From: Nitrospirota bacterium
GTDB taxonomy: Bacteria; Nitrospirota; Nitrospiria; Nitrospirales; Nitrospiraceae
Length of the DNA: 64,000 bases
Reading direction: 5' to 3'
NCBI GenBank assembly: GCA_030645475.1
Contig: JAUSMA010000029.1
Span: forward strand, 62,001 to 126,000
Shown here in pieces: positions 17,009 through 25,036 of this stretch. The position numbers and the translations under genes were made by a program. The stretch's first letter is position 1, and every line of letters starts with the position of its first letter. Below the pieces are notes generated by a model, which was not told the DNA's origin, did no database searches, and saw nothing but the letters and a program-made list of their open reading frames with translations.

Positions 17009-17320
17009 ATGGACAATCAAGAGACAAAAGGTTCAGTCCAGGCCGTTGCGCTGGCCTTCATTGGGGGAGCGGTGGCCGGAGTCGTGGCCGGCCTTCTTCT
17101 TGCTCCGCAGTCGGGGGAAGATACGCGACGGGATTTGAAGCGCTATGCCAGGAGGGCCGAGGAGGAGGTCCTGGAGAAGGCGAAGGAGGCGCGTGCCGCC
17201 CTTGATGAGACCATCGAACGCGGGAAGCATTTCCTCGCAGAGAAAGCGGCGGATGTCGAAGCGGCGGTCAAGGCAGGACGAGAGACCGTGAAGGAAAAAA
17301 TGGACAAATGTTGCAGCTGA
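17009..17320 (+). CDS. YtxH-domain protein
   Basis: 103 aa. An N-terminal glycine-rich membrane helix (ALAFIGGAVAGVVAGLLLAPQSGEDTR) followed by a long charged amphipathic helix (residues 35-100) is the YtxH/gas-vesicle-like pattern, seen in stress-induced proteins. AAGGAGG precedes the ATG. It is followed by a DksA/TraR gene 28 bp on. The spacer before it (16740-17008) has no gene I can support. Confidence 0.85.
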   Translation: MDNQETKGSVQAVALAFIGGAVAGVVAGLLLAPQSGEDTRRDLKRYARRAEEEVLEKAKEARAALDETIERGKHFLAEKAADVEAAVKAGRETVKEKMDKCCS

Positions 17321-17348
17321 CGTTGCCTCGGCAGGAAGGGGTATTGCG

Positions 17349-17705
17349 ATGCTACTGGTCGACGATATTCGGAAGAAGCTGCTCACCCAACGGCGCGAGC
17401 TGTTTTACCAGGTTGCACAAACGGAAGACGAGCTGCTCTGGCTTGAGACCGATGTCGAGAGCGAAGTGGGGGAGCGGGGGCAGGAAGAGAGTATGGTGCG
17501 CCTGCTCGATCGTCTGGATGGACGAGCGAAGACTGAGATCGAAGAGATCGACCGGGCGCTCGTCAAGCTGGAGGCCGGGCGATATGGCCGATGCGAACAG
17601 TGCGGAAAGGACATCCCTCAGTCCAGACTGGAAGCCGTTCCTGCGGCGGCCATGTGTATGGCTTGCGCAGAGGCAGGGGAGAAGCAGGCGGCGTTGAGGA
17701 CATAA
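17349..17705 (+). CDS. DksA/TraR-type zinc-finger protein
   Basis: 118 aa: N-terminal coiled-coil region (about 5-75) and a C4 zinc finger GRCEQCGKDIPQSRLEAVP with CMAC 20 residues later. DksA/TraR proteins bind RNA polymerase through the secondary channel and adjust transcription, often with ppGpp. This is shorter than canonical DksA. The acidic coiled-coil tip (DxxDxA) of DksA is not evident. It may be a general-stress regulator rather than true DksA. Confidence 0.88.
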   Translation: MLLVDDIRKKLLTQRRELFYQVAQTEDELLWLETDVESEVGERGQEESMVRLLDRLDGRAKTEIEEIDRALVKLEAGRYGRCEQCGKDIPQSRLEAVPAAAMCMACAEAGEKQAALRT

Positions 17706-17708
17706 CTG

Positions 17709-18617
17709 ATGCGAGCGGTTCGCTTTCATGGCCGGGGCGGGCAGGGTGCGAAGACCGCGAGCCGCATCCTGGGAACGGCTGCGTTCCTGGAAGGGTTCGT
17801 GGCGCAGGACTCACCGATTTATGGGGCCGAGCGGCGCGGTGCGCCGGTTGCAGCGTTCACGCGTATCGATACCCTGCCGATCAAGCAGCGTGGGGCCATC
17901 GTCCATCCCGATCTTGTCGTGGTTGCCGACGCGTCGCTCGTACAGGATCCCGCCGCCCGCGTGTTGGAGGGTATCGATGAACGAACGGCGGTCTTCGTCA
18001 ATTCCCCGCTGATCGCCGAACAGTTTCAAGCCAAGACTTCTCTACCGGGTCGCTTGACTACGCTGGATCTGACGGACATCGCCCTGCAGCAGTTTGGAAA
18101 GCGCGGCGCGATCAGCGCCCTCCTCGGTGCCGTCGCAGGACGACTCGTCGGGTTGCAGCGGGAATCGATCAGAGAAGCCATTGCGCGGGAGTTGGCGGAT
18201 CTCGGACTTGCTGCCGCGGTCATCGAGCGGAATCAAACGACCGCACTGCAATGTTACGACGCGGTTCCCGCAGTTCCCCTTGAAACAGGCTCGCCGCGGC
18301 CGATCGTCCCGGTGCTGCTTCGAACGCCGACCTACGAACCACCGACCAGAGGAACCGCTGGCATTACGGCAGGCCCCAATTCAGCAATCCGGTCCGTGGC
18401 GGGATGGCGCACCTTTCGGCCAGTTCTTCGTCCGGACCTGTGCAACGGATGTTGGCTGTGTTTTGCCAATTGTCCGGAGGGGGCAATCGCGATCAAGCCG
18501 GACGGTAAGCCGGCGATCTACTATCCCCACTGCAAGGGCTGCCTCGATTGTGTCGAAGTCTGTCCAACCGATGCCTTGACGGTCGAGAGAGAGACGGAAG
18601 CGGCGCGTGAGGCATGA
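17709..18617 (+). CDS. 2-oxoacid:ferredoxin oxidoreductase, fused gamma-delta subunit
   Basis: 302 aa. Residues 1-180 are the gamma domain (RFHGRGGQGAKTASRILGTAA, then YGAERRGAPV). Residues 225-300 are a ferredoxin-like delta domain with two 4Fe-4S motifs, CNGCWLCFANCPEG and CKGCLDCVEVCP. Alpha and beta genes follow. The complex interconverts an acyl-CoA plus CO2 and a 2-oxoacid with reduced ferredoxin, and supports reductive carbon fixation or pyruvate oxidation. Fused gamma-delta subunits are known in this superfamily. Three bp separate it from the upstream DksA-like gene. Confidence 0.92.
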   Translation: MRAVRFHGRGGQGAKTASRILGTAAFLEGFVAQDSPIYGAERRGAPVAAFTRIDTLPIKQRGAIVHPDLVVVADASLVQDPAARVLEGIDERTAVFVNSPLIAEQFQAKTSLPGRLTTLDLTDIALQQFGKRGAISALLGAVAGRLVGLQRESIREAIARELADLGLAAAVIERNQTTALQCYDAVPAVPLETGSPRPIVPVLLRTPTYEPPTRGTAGITAGPNSAIRSVAGWRTFRPVLRPDLCNGCWLCFANCPEGAIAIKPDGKPAIYYPHCKGCLDCVEVCPTDALTVERETEAAREA

Positions 18618-18627
18618 AACGTTGAAC

Positions 18628-18715
18628 TGGTTTTTCTGGTTGAACCAGACAAACCGGATAGACCAGAAAAACTAGACAGACTAGACCGACCAGATGAACC
18701 AGACAAACCAGATGA
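18628..18715. repeat. Short-word repeat tract running into a gene start
   Basis: The spacer is made of the words AACCAGACAAACC, GGATAGACCAG, CTAGACAGACTAGACCGACC and AACCAGATG in repeated order. It shares ACCGGATAGACCAG with 33537-33625 on the same strand, and GACCGACCAGAT with that tract in reverse complement. The tract contains the first codons of the next gene, where it encodes MNQTNQ. Confidence 0.65.
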
Positions 18716-19935
18716 TGACCGGAAATCTCGCGGCAGCCTGGGGTGCACGTCTCGCCGATGTGGACTATGTGCCGGCATTTCCGATCACCCCGCAGACAGA
18801 AATTGTCGAGACCTTATCGAAATGGTGCGGCACCGGGGCCTTGAATGCCCGCTTCGTCACCATGGACTCGGAGCACTCGATGATGACTGCGGCGGGAGCC
18901 GCTGCTGCAACCGGTGCCCGCGTGTTCACGGCGACGTCGAGTCAAGGGCTCCTCCACGCGTTTGAAGTGTTGTACACCGTCGCGGGGTGGCGGGTACCCT
19001 TGGTGCTGGTGAATGTCTCGCGGGCCTTGGCCTCTCCCATCACGCTGGAGCCGGATCATAACGATGTGCTGGCGGCGCGCGATTCCGGGTTCTTGCAGAT
19101 TCATGCGGAGACCTGTCAGGAGATCGTCGACTCGATCCTCATGGCCTATCGCATTGCAGAGGATCCGCGTGTCTGTCTCCCGGTCATGGTCAACCTCGAC
19201 GGGTTCTATTTGTCATTCACCCGTGAGCCGGTGATCTTGCCTGATCCTCGCATGGTGCAGGCCTTCCTGCCGGCATATCGACCGACCCATTTGGGATTCA
19301 AAGCTTCGTCGCCACGCGCACTGGGGACAGCCGTGTTAGGTGGCGCCACCTACAGCTACTTCCGGCATCAGAACCATCTCGCGTCGATGAATGCGCTGCT
19401 CGTACATGAGGAAGCTGCCGTGGATTTCGAACGGCTCTGTGGCCGCCGCTACGATCTGGTCGAGGGGTACCGACTCGACGATGCGGAGGATGTGTTGATC
19501 ATGACCAACGCCTTTGCGAGCAAAGGCAAGGCGGCGGTCGATGTTGCGAGGGCAGAGGGCAAGCGAGTGGGTCTGCTGCGGCTGCGCGTGATCCGCCCAT
19601 GGCCGGCTGACGCGATTCGTCACGCATTGCAAGGGCGTCGGGCAGTGGCAGTCCTGGATCAGAATCTGTCCCCCGGGCAGGGCGGCATTCTCTTTCAGGA
19701 GATTGCGGCCTCTCTGTATCACGAGGCGCTGCGGCCGCGGGCGCTCTGTTCGTTCATCGGAGGCCTGGGAGGAAAAAATCTGTCGGAGGGCGAGTTCCGG
19801 GCGATCTTCGAGCAGACAGCCGAAGCAGGAGTCCGCGGCAAAGGGATCGGGCCGGTGCTGCTCTATACCGAAATGGAATATCGTGAGATGGAGCAGCTGC
19901 AATATCTGGCGCACGATCTTAAGACAGGCAAGTGA
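18694..19935 (+). CDS. 2-oxoacid:ferredoxin oxidoreductase, alpha subunit
   Basis: 413 aa. The N-terminal pyrimidine-binding domain carries YVPAFPITPQTEIVETL and DSEHSMMTAAGAAAATGARVFTATSSQGL, standard for PorA/VorA-type alpha subunits; the domain II/III region has a typical LLRLRVIRPWPAD stretch. Substrate is most likely pyruvate, but other 2-oxoacids fit equally. The start is uncertain: ATG 18694 is inside a repeat tract, and ATG 18712 or 18715 would remove six or seven residues. The stop overlaps the beta start (GTGA). Confidence 0.92.
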   Translation: MNQTNQMMTGNLAAAWGARLADVDYVPAFPITPQTEIVETLSKWCGTGALNARFVTMDSEHSMMTAAGAAAATGARVFTATSSQGLLHAFEVLYTVAGWRVPLVLVNVSRALASPITLEPDHNDVLAARDSGFLQIHAETCQEIVDSILMAYRIAEDPRVCLPVMVNLDGFYLSFTREPVILPDPRMVQAFLPAYRPTHLGFKASSPRALGTAVLGGATYSYFRHQNHLASMNALLVHEEAAVDFERLCGRRYDLVEGYRLDDAEDVLIMTNAFASKGKAAVDVARAEGKRVGLLRLRVIRPWPADAIRHALQGRRAVAVLDQNLSPGQGGILFQEIAASLYHEALRPRALCSFIGGLGGKNLSEGEFRAIFEQTAEAGVRGKGIGPVLLYTEMEYREMEQLQYLAHDLKTGK

Positions 19936-20876
19936 GAGAAGGCATGGCCTGGGAACCGCACATGTTCAAAGAGCTGCATCAGATCCCCCGCGAGGAGCAT
20001 GTGTTTCCGGGGACGCCGTTGTGCGCCGGCTGCGGCGGGCTGGAGTCCTTGCGGCTCGCGTCCAAAGTGCTCGGCAGCCACGTCGTCTATGTGAATGCGG
20101 CCGGCTGCTTCACCAACTTGGCGGCCTTCCCCTTTACACCGCTCGACGCCTCCTGGCTCTACACGACGATGGGGTCTGCGCCGGCCGGCGCACAAGGCGT
20201 GCGTGACGCACTCGATGTGTTGATCGCCAAAGGCCGGTTACCGAAAGAAGAGGATCTGAAAGTCGTCGTGTTGGGCGGGGACGGGTCCACTTACGACATG
20301 GCGCTCTCATCGACATCCGGAGCCATTACCAGAAAACTGGATTTCTACTATTTCTGTTACGACAACGAAGCCTACGGCAATACGGGCGTCCAACTGAGTC
20401 CTGCCACACCCTATGGAGCTCGCACGTCGACGTCGCCCTGTGGGGTGCAACATCCGGCCGGGACGACGCAGGAAAAGAAAGACATCTTTGAAATCTGGCG
20501 CGCGCACAAGCCGCCCTATATGGCAACGGTGTCCCCTCGTTTTCCGCTCGATCTCGAAGAGAAGTTTGCGCGCGCAGAGGAATATCGCGGCCCCAAACTC
20601 TTCCTGGCCTTCGCGGCCTGTCCCACTGGTTGGTTGTTCGACCCAGCCTATACACCCGATGTGGCGAGGTTGGCAGTGGAGTGCGGGCTCTGGCCGCTCA
20701 AAGAAGCGATCAATGGAACAGTCACCCACACCTACATTCCCAAGCGGAAGCCGGTGGAAGAGTATCTGAAATTACAGGGCCGATTCCGGCATCTGTTCGA
20801 ACCGACCAGGCAGGACGAAGCCATTCGGCACATTCAAGCGCGGGTCGATGATTATTGGAAGCAGGTCAACGGATAA
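19932..20876 (+). CDS. 2-oxoacid:ferredoxin oxidoreductase, beta subunit
   Basis: 314 aa. The thiamine-diphosphate site is GGDGSTYDMALSSTSGA followed by CYDNEAYGNTGVQLS. CAGCGG near residue 34 and later Cys ligands (PCGVQHPAG) supply the beta-subunit 4Fe-4S cluster. Together with the fused gamma-delta and alpha subunits it forms the full enzyme. GTG 19932 overlaps the alpha stop; ATG 19944 is also possible. A terminator lies about 110 bp downstream. Confidence 0.92.
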   Translation: MREGMAWEPHMFKELHQIPREEHVFPGTPLCAGCGGLESLRLASKVLGSHVVYVNAAGCFTNLAAFPFTPLDASWLYTTMGSAPAGAQGVRDALDVLIAKGRLPKEEDLKVVVLGGDGSTYDMALSSTSGAITRKLDFYYFCYDNEAYGNTGVQLSPATPYGARTSTSPCGVQHPAGTTQEKKDIFEIWRAHKPPYMATVSPRFPLDLEEKFARAEEYRGPKLFLAFAACPTGWLFDPAYTPDVARLAVECGLWPLKEAINGTVTHTYIPKRKPVEEYLKLQGRFRHLFEPTRQDEAIRHIQARVDDYWKQVNG

Positions 20877-20916
20877 TTATCGTGCATGGAGGTGCCTCAT
20901 AGAAATCAAAGTACTC

Positions 20917-20997
20917 ATGTGTAACTGCAAAGGGCTCGGCGATTCATTCAAAGATTCCGATATGAATACACTTCCGTCACTTGAGGCCATCGTCTGA
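20917..20997 (+). pseudogene. Possible gene fragment, Hdr-like cysteine motif
   Basis: A 26-codon frame reads MCNCKGLGDSFKDSDMNTLP and ends SLEAIV, and in-frame codons before the ATG read IEIKVL. This resembles the N-terminal CNCKG segment found in heterodisulfide-reductase-like redox proteins, then breaks off into the hairpin of a terminator. I take it as a truncated remnant or a very small peptide; the family match is from memory of the motif and is weak. Confidence 0.3.
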
Positions 20998-21025
20998 TTG
21001 ATCGGGGGATGGCCCTTTGTTTTTA
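20985..21025 (+). terminator. Probable intrinsic terminator of the 2-oxoacid oxidoreductase operon
   Basis: GGCCATC (20985-20991) pairs with GATGGCC (21008-21014), followed by CTTTGTTTTT. The loop is long (16 nt), so the hairpin is moderate. Its position after the beta gene and before the ars promoter fits. Confidence 0.6.
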
Positions 21026-21040
21026 CGGGCTTTCTCTCCC

Positions 21041-21068
21041 TTGACTCATCAATAAATGTTGTTATGAT
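21041..21068 (+). promoter_or_regulatory. Promoter of the ars operon with embedded ArsR box
   Basis: A good sigma-70 type promoter: TTGACT (21041-21046), 16 bp, TATGAT (21063-21068). The imperfect palindrome ATCAATAAATGTTGTT (21048-21063) fills the spacer. It resembles the perfect palindrome before arsM, so ArsR should bind here and release with arsenite. The predicted transcript start, about 21075, is next to ATG 21076. Confidence 0.6.
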
Positions 21069-21075
21069 GACAAGC

Positions 21076-21396
21076 ATGACGACGACGATCAAGCGGCGAG
21101 ACACAGGCCTGAGTCTTTTTCATGCCTTGTCAGACGACACGCGACTGGAGATCATGGAGCGCCTAAAAGACGGTGAGCGATGTGTGTGCGACCTCACCGA
21201 TGCACTCAAGACGGGGCAGTCGCGTCTGTCCTTTCATCTGAAAGTGCTCAAGAATGCGGGACTGATCACGGATCGTCCAGAGGGCCGATGGATGTATTAT
21301 GCTTTGAATAGAGCAGCCCTGGAGGAATTGGACGCGGTGGTCCAATCGTTACAGGGCTCGCGCCCAGGGGTGGGCTCCTCGTCCCGGTGTCGTTAG
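21076..21396 (+). CDS. arsR: ArsR-family arsenic-responsive repressor
   Basis: 106 aa winged-helix repressor. RLKDGERCVCDLTDAL carries the CVC metalloid-sensing motif on helix alpha-3, as in ArsR of the classical arsenic type; QSRLSFHLKVLKNAGLI is the recognition helix region. It starts the operon arsR-arsM-arsC-arsD-arsA. In-frame ATGs at 21064 and 21067 overlap the -10 box of the predicted promoter, so ATG 21076, near the predicted +1, is chosen; the mRNA would be leaderless or nearly so. Confidence 0.92.
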   Translation: MTTTIKRRDTGLSLFHALSDDTRLEIMERLKDGERCVCDLTDALKTGQSRLSFHLKVLKNAGLITDRPEGRWMYYALNRAALEELDAVVQSLQGSRPGVGSSSRCR

Positions 21397-21408
21397 TTTT
21401 GGCGCCGA

Positions 21409-21430
21409 TTAATCAACATTCGTTGATCAA
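21409..21430. promoter_or_regulatory. ArsR-box palindrome before arsM
   Basis: ATCAACATTCGTTGAT (21412-21427) is a perfect 6+6 palindrome with a 4-bp centre, extended by imperfect TTA/CAA flanks. It closely matches the palindrome in the arsR promoter, so a second ArsR-controlled site, possibly an internal promoter for arsM onward, is likely. Confidence 0.6.
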
Positions 21431-21445
21431 TAGAAGGAGTGCGTG

Positions 21446-22276
21446 ATGAATAGCCAAGAGATCAAGGAATTTGTGAAGGCCGAGTACGGGCAGGCGGCGT
21501 TGCAGGCGAAACGAGGCGGCAGTTCCTGCTGTGGATCGGTTTCGGAACGAGCCGCCCCCATCACCTCCAATCTCTACGAGGTGACGGACACAGAGGCGTT
21601 ACCGGCGGAGGCCGTCTTGGCGTCGCTAGGGTGCGGGAACCCCACAGCGCTGGCCGAACTCAAGCCTGGCGAGACGGTCTTAGATCTGGGGTCAGGCGGT
21701 GGAATCGATGTCTTGTTGTCGGCCCGTCGGATTGGACCGACCGGTAAGGTGTATGGACTGGATATGACGGACGAGATGCTCGCCTTGGCGCGGGAGAACC
21801 AGCAGAAATCTGGCGTGCAAAATGTGGAGTTCCTCAAGGGTGAGATCGAGGACATTCCACTGGCGAATCAACTCGTCGACGTGATCATCTCGAACTGTGT
21901 CATCAATCTCTCGTCCGACAAAGATCGCGTGCTGGCCGAGGCGTTCCGGGTCCTGAAGCCTGGCGGTCGGCTTGCCGTCTCCGATGTGGTCGTGCGTGGC
22001 GACGTCCCGGCGGAGATTCGCCACAGCGTCGAACTGTGGATGGGCTGTGTCGCGGGTGCCTTGGAAGAGTCCGCCTACCGGGACAAATTAGTGAAGGCGG
22101 GGTTCCACGATATCGAGATCGTTCCCACACGCATCTATCGCGCCGAGGATGCCAAAGACTTCTTAGCCGGCGCGGGACTCAATGTGGAGGTTCTGGCGCC
22201 GCAGATGGATGGTAAGTTCATGAGCGCATTCATCCGCGCAAGGAAACCGCTGGAATCTGAACTGAGACCGACCTAG
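21446..22276 (+). CDS. arsM: Arsenite S-adenosylmethionine methyltransferase
   Basis: 276 aa. SAM-binding motif VLDLGSGGGIDVLL. Cysteines that bind and relay arsenite are present: Cys28-Cys29, Cys63 (SLGCGNP), Cys151 (SNCVINL) and Cys201 (WMGCVAG), matching the conserved set of ArsM. The enzyme methylates As(III) to mono-, di- and trimethyl forms, some volatile. GAAGGAG lies before GTG 21443/ATG 21446. Confidence 0.95.
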   Translation: MNSQEIKEFVKAEYGQAALQAKRGGSSCCGSVSERAAPITSNLYEVTDTEALPAEAVLASLGCGNPTALAELKPGETVLDLGSGGGIDVLLSARRIGPTGKVYGLDMTDEMLALARENQQKSGVQNVEFLKGEIEDIPLANQLVDVIISNCVINLSSDKDRVLAEAFRVLKPGGRLAVSDVVVRGDVPAEIRHSVELWMGCVAGALEESAYRDKLVKAGFHDIEIVPTRIYRAEDAKDFLAGAGLNVEVLAPQMDGKFMSAFIRARKPLESELRPT

Positions 22277-22334
22277 GACATTCCCCCTGTGATCGTGCAT
22301 GGCAGACGACGCGCATTCGAAAGGAGACGACATC

Positions 22335-22811
22335 GTGAATATCCTGTTCCTCTGTACCGGCAACTCCTGCCGGTCTGTATTGGCCGAGGCTACGTTTAAT
22401 GCATTGGCAGGCGCTGAGTGGCGTGCCATGAGCGCGGGCAGTCATCCGACCGGCACGGTACATCCGCGATCCCTGGCCTTACTACAGCGCGAAGGCATTT
22501 CGCCCGAGGGTTTGCACAGCAAGTCGTGGATCGGCTTGCCTGCCATTCCCGATATCGTCATCACGGTGTGCGGCAACGCAGCCGGTGAGACCTGTCCCGC
22601 CTATCTCGGTCCGGTGTTGCGCGCCCACTGGGGCGTGGAGGATCCGGCCAAAGCGACGGGGACCGAGGCCGAAATCGACGCCCAGTTCGAGCGGGCCTAT
22701 CGCACCCTGCGCGCCCGCATCGAAGCATTCTTGAAACTGCCGCTTGAGCGGCTCAGGCAGGATCGTGAGCAGTTCGCGGTCGAACTAGATCGCATTGCAA
22801 CGCTGTCATAA
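22335..22811 (+). CDS. arsC: Arsenate reductase, low-molecular-weight phosphatase type
   Basis: 158 aa. The P-loop CTGNSCR (Cys7-Arg13) is the PTPase signature, and Cys79 and Cys87 in TVCGNAAGETC are placed like the relay cysteines of thioredoxin-linked ArsC. Reduces arsenate to arsenite. Shares the fold with protein-tyrosine phosphatases, but the extra Cys pair and operon settle the role. Start GTG 22335 follows AAAGGAG at 22319-22325. Confidence 0.92.
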   Translation: MNILFLCTGNSCRSVLAEATFNALAGAEWRAMSAGSHPTGTVHPRSLALLQREGISPEGLHSKSWIGLPAIPDIVITVCGNAAGETCPAYLGPVLRAHWGVEDPAKATGTEAEIDAQFERAYRTLRARIEAFLKLPLERLRQDREQFAVELDRIATLS

Positions 22812-22857
22812 AACTATTTCTATTCACTCCTGTTTCACGATTTCATGGAGGTTCAAC

Positions 22858-23214
22858 ATGACGAAGATCGACGTGTATGACTCGGCGATGTGCTGCAGTA
22901 CTGGTGTCTGTGGGGTCGATGTGGATCAGCGATTGGTGAACTTTGCCGCAGATGTCGAGTGGGCGAAGCAGCAAGGCATGACGATCGAACGCTTTAACCT
23001 GGGGCAACAACCGTTGCAGTTCGCCAACAACGCCAGGGTCAAAGGTTTTTTACAGCGCTCAGGGGAGGCCTCGCTTCCGCTGATTCTGGTGGACGGAGAA
23101 GTGGCCCTGGCCGGGCGGTATCCCAACCGGGCTGAGCTGACGCGCTGGGCGGGCGTAGCCGCTACACCAATCCAGAACAAGACAGAAGGCAGCTGTTGTG
23201 GTGGCTCATGCTGA
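22858..23214 (+). CDS. arsD: ArsD arsenite metallochaperone
   Basis: 118 aa. Cys12, Cys13 and Cys18 in AMCCSTGVC are the arsenite-binding triad of ArsD and have the same numbering as the R773 protein; the C-terminal SCCGGSC adds the cysteine cluster seen in many ArsD proteins. ArsD hands arsenite to the ArsA ATPase. GGAGG precedes ATG 22858. Its 3' end is 28 bp from the chosen arsA start. Confidence 0.95.
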   Translation: MTKIDVYDSAMCCSTGVCGVDVDQRLVNFAADVEWAKQQGMTIERFNLGQQPLQFANNARVKGFLQRSGEASLPLILVDGEVALAGRYPNRAELTRWAGVAATPIQNKTEGSCCGGSC

Positions 23215-23242
23215 TGGGTCCGTCACGTCACAGGAGTGCGGC

Positions 23243-25036
23243 ATGCGGTTTCTAGAGAACCCACCCACGTTTCTATTTTTTACCGGCAAAGGTGGCGTCG
23301 GCAAAACGTCGCTGTCCTGCGCCACCGCGATCCATCTGGCTCGGCAGGGCAAGAAGGTCCTCCTGGTCAGTACCGATCCTGCGTCCAACGTCGGCCAGGT
23401 GTTCAGCCAGACGATCGGCAACCACATCACCGCCATTCATGCCGTACCAGGACTCTCCGCCCTGGAGATCGACCCGCAACTGGCGGCGCAGCAGTACCGC
23501 GAACGTATCGTCGGCCCGGTGCGCGGACAGCTGCCGGATTCCGTGGTGAAGAGCATTGAAGAACAACTCTCCGGAGCCTGTACCACCGAAATCGCTGCCT
23601 TTGATGAATTCACCGCGTTACTCACCGATGCGGTGTTGATTGCCGGCTATGATCACATCATCTTCGACACCGCACCGACCGGCCATACCATCCGTCTGCT
23701 GCAACTACCTGGCGCATGGAGCGGCTTTATTGAAACGAATCCGGGAGGCGCCTCTTGTCTCGGCCCATTGTCGGGTCTGGAAAAACAACGACAGCGGTAC
23801 GCGGACGCAGTCAAGGCGCTGTCCGATCCCGGCCGTACCCGTCTGATCCTGGTGGCTCGCGCACAGAAAGGCACGTTGGATGAGGTCGCGCGCACGCATC
23901 AGGAACTGGCCGCCATCGGCCTGTCCAGGCAACATCTCGTCATCAACGGAGTCTTGCCGGAGCGCGAAGCGGCACACGATGCGCTGGCTGCCGCCATCCG
24001 TCGCCATGAGCAGGAGGCGCTCGCCGCGATGCCTGCCCTGTTGCGCTCCTTGCCCATCGATTACCTGCCGCTTAAGGCAGTCAACCTCGTCGGGGTCGAG
24101 GCGCTGAGTAATCTGTTCTCGGATCGAGATGAGGTCGCGCCTGTGACCGCTGGTACGTTCGCCGACTTCATCGATCTTCCGCGGCTGTCGACGCTGGTCG
24201 ATGAGATCGCCAAAACCGGCCATGGTCTCGTCATGATGATGGGCAAGGGAGGTGTCGGCAAAACCACGCTCGCGGCTGCGGTGGCAGTGGCCCTGGCCCA
24301 GCGTGGCCTTCCCGTGCATTTGACGACATCCGATCCTGCCGCCCACCTGACCGACACGTTGTCCGGAACGATGGCCAATCTGGACGTCAGCCGTATCGAT
24401 CCGCAGGCGGAGATCACCCGTTATCGGCAACATGTGCTCGACACCAAAGGCCAGGATCTCGATGCCGAAGGCCGTGCCATGCTGGAAGAAGACTTGCGCT
24501 CGCCCTGCACCGAAGAAATCGCGGTGTTCCAAGCGTTCTCACGCATCATCCGCGAGGCCGGCAAGAAATTTGTCGTGATGGATACAGCGCCGACCGGGCA
24601 CACCCTGCTGCTGCTCGATGCCACTGGAGCCTATCACCGCGACGCGACCCGCCATATCGATTCACATCTGCATCACACGACGCCGATGATGCGACTGCAA
24701 GACCCGGCGCGCACCAAGGTGATGATTGTGACCTTGGCGGAAACCACGCCGGTGCTGGAAGCCGCCCATTTACAGGAAGAGCTGCGCCGCGCCGGTATCG
24801 AACCCTGGGCCTGGCTGATCAACAACAGCCTGTCCGCAGCGCCGACCTCGTCGCCCCTGCTGAAGCAGCGGGCTTCGTTCGAGCTGGCTCAGATCGAGGC
24901 GGTGCGTACCAGGTACGCCACACACATTGCCCTCGTGCCGATGCAGGCCGAGGAGCCCATTGGCATCGAACGGTTGCTCAATCTCGTCGAGCCGCAGCGC
25001 GCGCCGGACCTCGCCATCGCGACCCGCACAGCATAG
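23243..25036 (+). CDS. arsA: Arsenite-stimulated ATPase ArsA, two-domain
   Basis: 597 aa from ATG 23243 (AGGAG upstream); GTG 23198 within arsD is the alternative. Two ATPase halves each have a deviant Walker A (TGKGGVGKTS; GKGGVGKTT) and the signature DTAPTGHT. The arsenite-binding Cys113 (GACTTEIAAF), Cys172 (GASCLGPL) and Cys422 (SPCTEEIAVF) fall at exactly the numbering known from R773 ArsA, which supports this start. ArsA powers an ArsB- or Acr3-type permease, yet no permease gene follows or precedes it here. Confidence 0.95.
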   Translation: MRFLENPPTFLFFTGKGGVGKTSLSCATAIHLARQGKKVLLVSTDPASNVGQVFSQTIGNHITAIHAVPGLSALEIDPQLAAQQYRERIVGPVRGQLPDSVVKSIEEQLSGACTTEIAAFDEFTALLTDAVLIAGYDHIIFDTAPTGHTIRLLQLPGAWSGFIETNPGGASCLGPLSGLEKQRQRYADAVKALSDPGRTRLILVARAQKGTLDEVARTHQELAAIGLSRQHLVINGVLPEREAAHDALAAAIRRHEQEALAAMPALLRSLPIDYLPLKAVNLVGVEALSNLFSDRDEVAPVTAGTFADFIDLPRLSTLVDEIAKTGHGLVMMMGKGGVGKTTLAAAVAVALAQRGLPVHLTTSDPAAHLTDTLSGTMANLDVSRIDPQAEITRYRQHVLDTKGQDLDAEGRAMLEEDLRSPCTEEIAVFQAFSRIIREAGKKFVVMDTAPTGHTLLLLDATGAYHRDATRHIDSHLHHTTPMMRLQDPARTKVMIVTLAETTPVLEAAHLQEELRRAGIEPWAWLINNSLSAAPTSSPLLKQRASFELAQIEAVRTRYATHIALVPMQAEEPIGIERLLNLVEPQRAPDLAIATRTA

